A DNA stretch of 12,263 nucleotides from Deltaproteobacteria bacterium (lineage in GTDB: Bacteria > Desulfobacterota > Desulfobacteria > Desulfobacterales > JAUVVS01). The notes beneath the pieces were generated by a model that worked only from the letters and a program-made list of their open reading frames with translations, was not told the DNA's origin and searched no databases. Positions 1-5,756 of the stretch are shown here, in pieces. Positions within the stretch are counted from its first letter, which is position 1; each line of letters begins with the position of its first letter. A program made the position numbers and the translations under genes. The DNA lies in contig JAUVVS010000021.1 in the NCBI GenBank assembly GCA_030604545.1, forward strand, positions 1 through 12,263, read 5' to 3'.

Positions 1-114
1 ATTGGATATAACAGGGCCGCGCGAATTATCGAAATGATGGAAAAGGAAGGGATTGTCGGTCCTTCAGACGGAGTAAAACCAAGGGAGGTTCTTGTTCGTG
101 GATATGAGGATTAA
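1..114 (+). CDS. ftsK: DNA translocase FtsK, C-terminal end (partial)
   Basis: The window opens inside a reading frame of 37 codons ending in TAA at 112-114. The peptide starts IGYNRAARIIEMMEKEGIVG and continues through a PSDG...KPREVLV segment. This is the highly conserved end of the FtsK/SpoIIIE gamma domain, the winged helix that reads the polar KOPS/SRS octamers and contacts XerD during chromosome dimer resolution at the septum. The family match is from established knowledge of this very conserved tail. The ATPase motor and membrane domains lie to the left, outside the window. The gene ends about 250 nt before the next gene, so it is probably not co-transcribed tightly with the methyltransferase that follows. 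Confidence 0.93.
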   Translation: MGYNRAARIIEMMEKEGIVGPSDGVKPREVLVRGYED

Positions 115-118
115 TATC

Positions 119-164
119 GAAACTTGAAACTGGATTGAAACTCGAAACTCGATACTTAAAACTT
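119..164 (+). repeat. Tandem heptanucleotide repeat GAAACTY
   Basis: Units can be read at 119-125 (GAAACTT), 126-132 (GAAACTG), 137-143 and 144-150 (both GAAACTC), 151-157 (GATACTT) and 158-164 (AAAACTT), with a 4-nt interruption at 133-136. The period is seven. The same unit reappears inverted at 238-258, so the first and last units can pair (GAAACTTGAAA at 119-129 with TTTCAAGTTTC at 248-258). This is visible directly; its function is unknown. Confidence 0.75.
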
Positions 165-237
165 GGAAAGGAATTTTATCGATTTAAAAAGATCAAATCC
201 TTATTTTTCCAGTTTCACCGTCTACAACGGTACAGGC

Positions 238-258
238 AAGTTTCAAATTTCAAGTTTC
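238..258 (-). repeat. Inverted copy of the GAAACTT heptad array
   Basis: On the minus strand three heptads follow each other: GAAACTT (258-252), GAAATTT (251-245) and GAAACTT (244-238). A further lone unit (GAAACTG) lies at 216-210. Together with the plus-strand array at 119-164 this gives a large inverted repeat with an 11-bp perfect arm and a loop of about 118 nt downstream of ftsK. It could act as a weak bidirectional structure or simply be a repeat remnant. Confidence 0.65.
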
Positions 259-290
259 TTTTAGTAAGCAAATACAATAGATTGTTGAAC

Positions 291-321
291 ATTGACAAAA
301 AGTTGTCGATATGACTTTGCT
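291..321 (+). promoter_or_regulatory. Possible promoter/operator before the methyltransferase
   Basis: A perfect -35-like TTGACA lies at 292-297. The best -10 candidate at an 18-nt spacing is TTTGCT (316-321), only a half match to TATAAT. The -35 is embedded in a stem ATTGACAA (291-298) / TTGTCGAT (303-310) with a 4-nt loop, pairing fully if one T-G wobble is allowed. It could be an operator or a leader hairpin. Only sequence resemblance supports this. Confidence 0.3.
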
Positions 322-365
322 AAGCGCCTAATTTAACGTTTTCCTGGGATACCGGTAGTATTATA

Positions 366-989
366 TTGGATATTGATGATAAACTGATAAATAACGTAAA
401 GGGTTTTCTGGATGAAAAAGAAGGTAGATATTTATATGAGATTGCTAAAGAGGCCGCTAAAATTGGCCCCTGCCTTGAAATAGGAAGTTACTGCGGCAAA
501 TCTACAATTTATATTGGTACAGCCTGCAGAGAAGAGGGCGGCATTCTTTTTTCCATTGACCATCACAGGGGATCTGAGGAGCAGCAACCCGATCAAGAAT
601 ATTTTGACCCCGAATTATATGACTCCCACGCCTGCCGTGTGGACACATTTAAGGCCTTTAGAGAGACAATAGAAACGGCAGGGCTGGAGGATACGGTTGT
701 TCCCATGGTTTGCAGGTCCCATGTCGCCGCACGACTTTGGGCGACACCTTTAAGCCTGGTTTTTATTGACGGCGGGCATTCCCGAGAAGCCGTCCATACA
801 GACTACAACTCCTGGGCACAGCATATCATGCCTGAGGGATATCTGGCTATCCATGATATCTTTAAAGACCCTGATAAAGGCGGGCAGGAGCCGTATCATA
901 TCTATAAGCTTGCCGTTGCAACCGGATTTTTCCATGAACTTCCCATGATCAAAACCCTTGGGGTGCTTCAGAAGACGGAAGACGGATGA
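366..989 (+). CDS. Class I SAM-dependent methyltransferase (Methyltransf_24/CmcI-like)
   Basis: This 207-residue soluble protein has a Rossmann-type methyltransferase layout. The glycine-rich SAM loop is CLEIGSYCGKST (residues 36-47), followed by an acidic/His strand end SIDHH (63-67). Later come VFIDGGHS (132-139) and YLAIHDIF (159-166), the pattern of methyltransferases annotated as Methyltransf_24 or cephalosporin-hydroxylase-like. Such enzymes often modify sugars or small molecules in glycan clusters; the actual acceptor here is unknown. The start is a TTG at 366. The frame is open upstream only to 324 and has no ATG in that stretch, so the TTG is the best choice although its ribosome site is weak. 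The gene stands between ftsK and a convergent gene set whose last gene is another methyltransferase, which may hint at a shared surface-polysaccharide role (inference). Confidence 0.82.
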   Translation: MDIDDKLINNVKGFLDEKEGRYLYEIAKEAAKIGPCLEIGSYCGKSTIYIGTACREEGGILFSIDHHRGSEEQQPDQEYFDPELYDSHACRVDTFKAFRETIETAGLEDTVVPMVCRSHVAARLWATPLSLVFIDGGHSREAVHTDYNSWAQHIMPEGYLAIHDIFKDPDKGGQEPYHIYKLAVATGFFHELPMIKTLGVLQKTEDG

Positions 990-1020
990 CCCCGGTGAAA
1001 TACGCTTCGCTGTCATCGCC

Positions 1021-1025
1021 ATGAA
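1021..1025. repeat. Target-site duplication ATGAA, left copy
   Basis: ATGAA directly precedes the left inverted repeat of the element at 1026-1167 and is repeated directly after its right end (1168-1172). An exact 5-nt match abutting both ends is what a transposition event leaves. Confidence 0.65.
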
Positions 1026-1167
1026 GAGACCTTTGCAAAACGCCCCCTTTTGCCCAATTTCTGTGTCAGGCTCAAATTTTAATCCTCAAAATACTCAATG
1101 TATTCCTGTGGTTAAAATTTTCGCCTTTCTTGAACTTGAACAAAATTGAGCATTTTTCAAAGGTCTC
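1026..1167. mobile_element. MITE-like foldback element, 142 bp
   Basis: The outer ends are inverted repeats: GAGACCTTTGCAAAA (1026-1040) and TTTTTCAAAGGTCTC (1153-1167), 14 of 15 positions matching. Similarity continues inward imperfectly for about 20 more bases, mostly with transition differences. Inside, AAATTTTAA (1074-1082) pairs with TTAAAATTT (1112-1120), AGGC (1068-1071) with GCCT (1123-1126), and AATAC (1090-1094) with GTATT (1100-1104). The whole element can therefore fold into one long imperfect hairpin. It is flanked by a 5-bp ATGAA duplication and has no coding capacity, so it would be a non-autonomous element mobilised in trans. The GAGACCTTTGCAAAA end resembles ends I associate with some DDE insertion sequences, but I cannot assign the family. 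Confidence 0.75.
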
Positions 1168-1172
1168 ATGAA
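1168..1172. repeat. Target-site duplication ATGAA, right copy
   Basis: This copy directly follows the right inverted repeat and matches 1021-1025 exactly. Confidence 0.65.
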
Positions 1173-1224
1173 TTTCACGGGGCAAGCAGAGGGCAGAGGA
1201 AGGTGGATAGAAGATTGATTTAGC

Positions 1225-1971
1225 TTATAGCTTTTGAAAATACAATACAATGCTTTTTCCCATGAGAGGATTTAAAAGTTTATCCAGAAGGCGGATGATT
1301 CGAGGGCGTTTCATTATATCCCAGACCAAAAATCTATGATACAGGTTAACAACCACGGAATTATCCTGCGTTGGACCCACCAGACATTTCAGCCACCAGT
1401 AAGGTGTATGGAGGCTGTGTGCAAAATGAAATGCCCACTCTTTTAGACCTGCATCTTCCAGAAGAGAGATTAGTTCCTTCTTTTTGAAAATACGGATATG
1501 CCCTTTGCTTGTAATGTGGTATTCTTCTGAAAAAGCCCAGCAAATACGTTCCGGCAGGTATCTCGGAACACTTACAACAAGGTTTTTCCCCGGCTTTAAC
1601 ACTCTTATGATTTCAAGAACGGCAGTCTTTACATCATGGATATGCTCCAACACCTCTGAACATATGACAAGGTCAAAAAAATTGTTTCTGAAGGGGAGAT
1701 AGGTTATGTCGGTAACAAGTGTTTCCCACCGCCCGCCTCCATGTTCGCCAAGTTTATCATGATATTTCAACCTATTTTTTGTCTCGATAACATCATCGAG
1801 ATTGATGTCTGCACCGATAACAGATACTTCCTCGAGTTGATAAGCAGCTGAGGTGTGCCGTCCTGATCCGCAGCCTATATCGAGTATCCGATAACCGGCA
1901 AAACAACCGGGGTCGTAATTGCAAAGTCTGTTAAAGTCGACTGTGATCACAAATGGCCTCTCTATACGCAT
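1225..1971 (-). CDS. Class I SAM-dependent methyltransferase (Methyltransf_11 type)
   Basis: This 248-residue protein carries clear class I methyltransferase motifs. Motif I is LDIGCGSGRH (30-39), the acidic residue at the end of strand 2 is in GADIN (53-57, D55), motif II is the DITYLPF stretch (88-94), and motif III is CSEVLEH (104-110). The C-terminal third has an aromatic HSLHTPYWW segment (185-193), probably acceptor-specific. Methyltransferases of this type next to glycosyltransferases usually act on glycan or lipid carriers; the substrate here is not deducible. The ATG start at 1971 lies inside the 3' end of the glycosyltransferase gene, a 41-nt overlap in a different frame, so the two are almost certainly co-transcribed and may be translationally coupled. 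It is the last gene of the leftward set and converges on the 207-residue methyltransferase. Confidence 0.85.
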   Translation of the reverse strand: MRIERPFVITVDFNRLCNYDPGCFAGYRILDIGCGSGRHTSAAYQLEEVSVIGADINLDDVIETKNRLKYHDKLGEHGGGRWETLVTDITYLPFRNNFFDLVICSEVLEHIHDVKTAVLEIIRVLKPGKNLVVSVPRYLPERICWAFSEEYHITSKGHIRIFKKKELISLLEDAGLKEWAFHFAHSLHTPYWWLKCLVGPTQDNSVVVNLYHRFLVWDIMKRPRIIRLLDKLLNPLMGKSIVLYFQKL

Positions 1972-3193
1972 CGACGGTCTTTTCGGCTGCTTTTTTCCAT
2001 GTAAACAGTTTGCGCACCCTTTTATAACCTACAAATCCTAATTTTTCTGCTCGATCAGGGTTATCAAGAAGCTCTGTGATAGCTTTTGCAAGCGCACCAG
2101 GATCTGCAGGTGGGACAAGTATTCCCGCATTACCCACAACTTCGGGTAATGCGCCACCTGTAGTGCTTATAACCGGAACGCCGCATGCCATTGCCTCTCC
2201 GGCCGGAATACCAAACCCTTCATATACTGAAGGAACAACTGCAAAGGCAGCCCTTGCATATTGATAAACGAACTCCTCATTGTCAATCCGGCCTGTAAAT
2301 GTGATCAGGTTTCCTATGGCCAATTTTTTTATAAGTTTTTCGATGCCCCCATTTTTTTTGGGGGTTCCGATAATGATGAGCTTAATCTTGTGGGTATTAG
2401 AAACTATGGCGATTGCCTGCAAGAGGTAATCAAGTCCTTTTAAAGGGATATCTGCACTGTTTGTTACAATTATGCGATTTTTTTGACGCTTTATACCCGG
2501 TATAGGGTAAAAAAGTTCTGTATTAATTCCATTTGGAATGATCCTAAATCTATGGAGAGGTATTTTAAAATCTTTGCTTATATCATTTCTGGCAGATTCT
2601 GAGACAGTGATGATGCGTGAAAAGATTCTGGAAACTTTTTTCTGCATTCTAATAAATGAATACCATCGCATATGTTTTATCTTTTTCCAAAAAGACGAAG
2701 CAGATTTTATAGCAACATCTCTGTCTATGGTGATGGGATGATGAATGGTGGCAATTGTCGGTACAAATTTGTTTATATCTCGTATCCCGTATGAAAGGCT
2801 TTGATTGTCATGCACAATATTATATTTGTGAAACCTGTTTTTTAAGAATCTGTAAGCCCTGATTCCAAACGTAAAAGGTTCCGGGAAACCCATGGTTGAA
2901 ACCCCTAACCATTCAATAAGATTGACGGGGTTTGAAAGTTCTTTTAAAGTGGGCATCCTGAACAGGTTTTCCGGATTGTATAGGTCAAGACAAGGAAGCC
3001 GGAACGTCGGAATGCCATTGTCAAGGAGGGGATCGGGTGGTCCGGTAACTACTTCTACGTGATGACCAAGATCTTTAAGCGCCCTGCTTAAGTTTTTTAT
3101 ATAAACTCCCTGTCCGCCGCAATGAGGGTTACTTCTGTAACTCAAAAGGCATATTCTGAGCCGGGCGGGACTATCTTTTGGAATCTGGTGCAT
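1931..3193 (-). CDS. Glycosyltransferase family 4 (GT-B fold)
   Basis: This 420-residue protein has two Rossmann-like halves typical of retaining GT4 enzymes. The N-terminal acceptor domain has the GGQGVYI loop (26-32) after LLSYRSNPHC, and a HHPIT segment (151-155). The linker carries IIPNGIN (218-224). The C-terminal donor domain holds the family signature EGFGIPAGEAMACGVPVIS (325-343), with the two glutamates of the E-x7-E motif at 325 and 333. The protein is cytoplasmic or peripheral at the inner membrane and should transfer a sugar from an NDP donor to a lipid-linked or surface glycan; donor and acceptor are unknown. It starts at an ATG 6 nt after the stop of the outer-membrane barrel gene and overlaps the next methyltransferase by 41 nt, so it is part of one transcription unit. 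Confidence 0.92.
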   Translation of the reverse strand: MHQIPKDSPARLRICLLSYRSNPHCGGQGVYIKNLSRALKDLGHHVEVVTGPPDPLLDNGIPTFRLPCLDLYNPENLFRMPTLKELSNPVNLIEWLGVSTMGFPEPFTFGIRAYRFLKNRFHKYNIVHDNQSLSYGIRDINKFVPTIATIHHPITIDRDVAIKSASSFWKKIKHMRWYSFIRMQKKVSRIFSRIITVSESARNDISKDFKIPLHRFRIIPNGINTELFYPIPGIKRQKNRIIVTNSADIPLKGLDYLLQAIAIVSNTHKIKLIIIGTPKKNGGIEKLIKKLAIGNLITFTGRIDNEEFVYQYARAAFAVVPSVYEGFGIPAGEAMACGVPVISTTGGALPEVVGNAGILVPPADPGALAKAITELLDNPDRAEKLGFVGYKRVRKLFTWKKAAEKTVDAYREAICDHSRL

Positions 3194-3199
3194 TTTTAT

Positions 3200-4138
3200 C
3201 TAAAATTTATAGCTTAAAAAAAGGTTTATGGACTTGCTTTTCCAATTCACTTGATTGAGTTTTGTTGAAACTGTTTCCCCGGTTGAAAGATAAAGTTTGT
3301 CAATACCGCTGCTTGTCCACCAATTCTGCCAGATTGTCATCAGACCCACGTTCCAGTGTTTATCGAGAGTTTTGTTTATACCCACTTTTATTACAATTCC
3401 TTTTCCTTCGGCTTTATGTGTGTAGCTTACCGGGTGAGCAAAATCGTCCCTTAAATTCCAATCGGCTTTAGCTTTGTAATTGGCTGTGTGAAATTCTAAG
3501 GAAGATGACAAGGACACGTCTTTTGTAAGTATAAAAAAAACATCCATGCCAAGCCACCAGGTGTTCCATTTTGCTTGATAGGTGCTGTTTAAATCTGGAA
3601 AGGATCCAATGGCAGGAGTGAGTTCCGGAGTGGCAATGGTTTGTACCCCGTTTGTGATACGAAGATTTTGTTTGTGATCGGAAATGCCGATTAATGGTGC
3701 TATTTTTGATTCTTTATTGTTCAAATAGAATTGATAGCCCAAACCGATGGTAATATCTTGGACATCATCATTATTTATTTCCGATTCTGATCTGGAAAAA
3801 AGGCCTTCTCTGTTATCAATGTAATAATCTGAATCTGTACATTTACCGTCTATGATTCCACCGTAATATAATGTTGATCGAAGATATATCCGTTTAACGG
3901 TTAAATCAAAATCAAGAACAGATTGAAAAATAATTAAATCATTAAATTCCAATTCAGATAATATATTAGGGTGCCCGTCTTGATCGGCGATACTCCATTT
4001 GAGATTGTCGATTCGAAGCCCGATACCCGGACGAATTATGAGATCTACATTTTCATTCTGAAACTCAAATGCATAAAGATTTGGCAAATTGGTTAGGAAA
4101 ACTGCTATTCCCAAGAGAAATATTTCAATATATTTCAT
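3200..4138 (-). CDS. Outer-membrane beta-barrel, omptin-like
   Basis: This 312-residue protein has an N-terminal signal peptide (hydrophobic 5-19, likely cleavage near LYA-FEF at 21-26). The rest alternates polar and hydrophobic residues in amphipathic strands and ends in LFLSYKF, a terminal Phe signature for BAM-dependent insertion. The mature length of about 289 residues is close to OmpT (297). From memory, the order of landmarks also tracks OmpT: a DxD pair (D102, D104 in TDSDYY) where OmpT has catalytic D83/D85 in VDQDW, then a barrel segment with IGSFP, then a W/D-rich loop DWNLRDDFAH (226-235) near the OmpT D210/H212 region. The Asp-His dyad does not align exactly, so protease activity is unsure. 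The omptin relationship is my inference; a generic barrel is the safe call. It lies between vanZ-like and glycosyltransferase genes. Confidence 0.7.
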   Translation of the reverse strand: MKYIEIFLLGIAVFLTNLPNLYAFEFQNENVDLIIRPGIGLRIDNLKWSIADQDGHPNILSELEFNDLIIFQSVLDFDLTVKRIYLRSTLYYGGIIDGKCTDSDYYIDNREGLFSRSESEINNDDVQDITIGLGYQFYLNNKESKIAPLIGISDHKQNLRITNGVQTIATPELTPAIGSFPDLNSTYQAKWNTWWLGMDVFFILTKDVSLSSSLEFHTANYKAKADWNLRDDFAHPVSYTHKAEGKGIVIKVGINKTLDKHWNVGLMTIWQNWWTSSGIDKLYLSTGETVSTKLNQVNWKSKSINLFLSYKF

Positions 4139-4147
4139 TATATTTTA

Positions 4148-4171
4148 TGAATTCGCAAAAGGCCGAATTCA
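4148..4171. repeat. GAATTCG hairpin repeat, copy 1
   Basis: TGAATTCG (4148-4155) and CGAATTCA (4164-4171) form a perfect 8-bp stem around an 8-nt A-rich loop. It abuts the stop codon of the VanZ-like gene and precedes the barrel gene on the minus strand. A longer relative with the same stem core and A-rich loop is at 11247-11278, so this is a dispersed intergenic repeat rather than a chance palindrome. Confidence 0.6.
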
Positions 4172-4663
4172 CTACGTTTTAGGTGTCATGGTTGCCGTAA
4201 ATTCGCCAATAGTATATGCCGCCGTGATTCCTAAACATATGGCCAGGATGTCTAAATGATCATAGGTTCCTTTGGTAAAGTAATTTGCCAAAATGTTTGC
4301 AGCCGAATTGTGAGAAAACAACTTTGCCATAAATTCAGCGATTTGTTGGTCAAAAAATTGGCCTATTTCAAATATAATATCAATGACCAGCCAGAAAAGG
4401 CAGATAATTCCTCTGACTTTTCTGGCTCCCGCTGGGAATAAGGCCATGGTGAGTAAAGCAAAGGAGAATGGGTGTATAAAATCGGGTAAAAACCCGCCTA
4501 GAAAGCCAAATACATCTATTCTAAAAAGTAAATTTCCGGCAAATTCACTGACAATTCTGCCGATATGACTGGAATCAGCCGGTCTGCTAATGATATATTC
4601 TAAAGATCCCAAAAAAAGGGCCCCTAGCCCCAGACCGATTCGAATAATATTACCCTTATTCAT
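4172..4663 (-). CDS. VanZ-like integral membrane protein
   Basis: This 163-residue protein is strongly hydrophobic, with about four membrane segments (roughly 6-25, 50-78, 84-103 and 134-155). Conserved VanZ-type polar features are visible: a DFIHPFSFALL segment (61-71), an intramembrane FEIGQFFD (98-105), and GTYDHLDILA (132-141) near the last helix. VanZ-family proteins occur in many envelope contexts. VanZ itself gives low-level teicoplanin resistance, but most homologues are uncharacterised, and nothing here suggests antibiotic resistance. The start is ATG at 4663. The gene lies 118 nt after the TPR gene and 33 nt before the barrel gene on the same strand. The larger upstream gap, which contains a heptad repeat, leaves room for its own promoter, though I see no convincing one. 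Confidence 0.6.
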   Translation of the reverse strand: MNKGNIIRIGLGLGALFLGSLEYIISRPADSSHIGRIVSEFAGNLLFRIDVFGFLGGFLPDFIHPFSFALLTMALFPAGARKVRGIICLFWLVIDIIFEIGQFFDQQIAEFMAKLFSHNSAANILANYFTKGTYDHLDILAICLGITAAYTIGEFTATMTPKT

Positions 4664-4728
4664 TATTGATTAACCGTTTGACTATGCTAAAAAGTTAACA
4701 AGTGTATAAAATTTGATGTCCCGTAATA

Positions 4729-4771
4729 GTTCACCGTTCAGAGGTTCAGGGTTCAGGGTTCATGGTTTACA
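4729..4771. repeat. Tandem heptanucleotide repeat GTTCAGG
   Basis: Successive units begin at 4729 (GTTCACC), 4736 (an 8-nt unit, GTTCAGAG), 4744 and 4751 (both GTTCAGG), 4758 (GTTCATG) and 4765 (GTTTACA). The period is seven, as in the unrelated GAAACTY array at 119-164. It lies in the 118-nt gap between the TPR gene and the VanZ-like gene. Confidence 0.75.
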
Positions 4772-4781
4772 ATTTTTTTTC

Positions 4782-5756
4782 TTAAAATGCAAATCGAAGG
4801 GAAAGCAATATATCTTTGTTTTTATGACCGTATGAAAGGCCGATTTTCGTGTTTTCTTTTAATTTATCAAGAAATTGCTTATTTTTCATTTTGTTGTATT
4901 TGTGGGCGCCGGCTATTGCACCATAAATATTGCCCGAATAGAAACCGAGTTCAAAAAAAGTAATGATTCCTCCAAGAGCAATAAGGTCATTATCAAAAGA
5001 TTCATATGCTGCATAAATCAAGCCGCCGTTTAGCAAAAATGCTATTATGGCATCCTTGTATCTTCCACAATAAAGATATCCTGCCCCTGGAATTATTGAC
5101 AAGGTTCCTGCTAGAGCTGGGTTCTTTCTTGTAATTAATCTTTCTTTGTCTAGTTCAGCAGAAAGCCGTTGTAATTCATATTTATTTTTATTTTGTATGC
5201 TTATCTTTCCGAAATATAAGCGGGCATTATCCCACGATGCCGTTTCAAGGAAGATCCATCCTAACCTGTAATATGCTTCGTCCTGTATATTCAAATCAGC
5301 TGTAAGTTTAATTAGATTATTAAGGTTGATAACGGCGGGGCCTGGCTCATTAAGTTTTAAATAGCATTCACTGACCATAAAATATGCCTTTGTAGTAAAA
5401 TCTAATATAAAAAGATCAGCATTGTAGTATTTATCGATTAAAGTTTTGAAAGAATTTATGGCCTCTCTGAGACGTCTGCTTTTATAAAATGACAAGCCTA
5501 CATTATACATTGCCGGTTTAACCCTTTCGTCTTGGGGAAATAAATAGATAAACCGTTTGTATTCATCTATGGCTCTGAAATATTCACCCGTTGAAAAATA
5601 GTATTCCGCAAAATCGAATTGTTTATCAGAATCGATAAGAAAAGCAGGCTCGGCAAAAGATTGGGAATGTTGGAAAAAGATTGTGATAATGGTTAAAGAA
5701 ACAATGTGAAAATAGATAAAGAAATTTTTTGCACATACTGTTTTACTTTTCAGCAA
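4782..5756 (-). CDS. TPR protein with C-terminal hydrophobic domain, coupled to gspE
   Basis: This 324-residue protein begins with a signal or anchor segment (11-35, ending FAEP). TPR-like helical pairs follow: FDFAEYYFSTGEYFRAIDEY (47-66), then AMYNVGLSFYKSRRLREAINSF (from 82), a third around 124-150 and a fourth around 160-182. Residues 213-285 form a separate small hydrophobic module rich in Gly, beginning PALAGTLSIIPGAGYLYCGR and including LLNGGLIYAAYES and a YSGNIYGA motif. The chain ends in an alternating strand finishing RFAF. I recognise this TPR plus PGAG-type membrane module from deltaproteobacterial hypothetical proteins but know no function. The start is a TTG at 5756, 14 nt inside gspE, with a good ribosome site (AGAGGTG ending 7 nt before it). 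This coupling to the T2SS ATPase suggests a role in secretion or envelope assembly. Confidence 0.75.
   Translation of the reverse strand: MLKSKTVCAKNFFIYFHIVSLTIITIFFQHSQSFAEPAFLIDSDKQFDFAEYYFSTGEYFRAIDEYKRFIYLFPQDERVKPAMYNVGLSFYKSRRLREAINSFKTLIDKYYNADLFILDFTTKAYFMVSECYLKLNEPGPAVINLNNLIKLTADLNIQDEAYYRLGWIFLETASWDNARLYFGKISIQNKNKYELQRLSAELDKERLITRKNPALAGTLSIIPGAGYLYCGRYKDAIIAFLLNGGLIYAAYESFDNDLIALGGIITFFELGFYSGNIYGAIAGAHKYNKMKNKQFLDKLKENTKIGLSYGHKNKDILLSLRFAF

Larger units (their letters stand above)
115..365. other. Intergenic gap with heptad repeats and a possible promoter
   Basis: No gene is supported in this 251-nt gap between ftsK and the methyltransferase. It holds a plus-strand array of GAAACTY heptads (119-164), the same heptad in inverted orientation (238-258), and a small palindrome overlapping a TTGACA hexamer (291-310). 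These are listed separately. A stretch around 165-235 is AT-rich with no pattern I can name. Confidence 0.6.
990..1182. terminator. Hairpin between convergent genes, split by an inserted element
   Basis: The arm CCCCGGTGAAAT (990-1001) begins right after the stop of the + strand methyltransferase and is complementary, with one bulge, to ATTTCACGGGG (1172-1182). In the present sequence the arms are 170 nt apart. If the 142-bp element and one copy of its 5-bp duplication are removed, the loop shrinks to about 23 nt. The position between two convergent genes suits a bidirectional terminator. There is no clear T-run after either arm, so termination is inferred. Confidence 0.45.

Noticed and set aside
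119..258. CRISPR-like array
   Set aside because: The repeating unit is only 7 nt with no spacers of constant length and no cas genes nearby.
750..1022. A 90-codon open frame on the - strand
   Set aside because: It is antisense to the conserved VFIDGGHS and AIHDIF motifs of the methyltransferase at 366-989.
958..1149. A 63-codon + strand frame running from the methyltransferase end through the mobile element
   Set aside because: It starts inside a real gene and reads through inverted repeats; the peptide has no recognisable pattern.
1026..1167. Assignment of the mobile element to a named insertion-sequence family
   Set aside because: The ends look familiar, but a 5-bp duplication fits several families and no transposase is present, so any name would be a guess.
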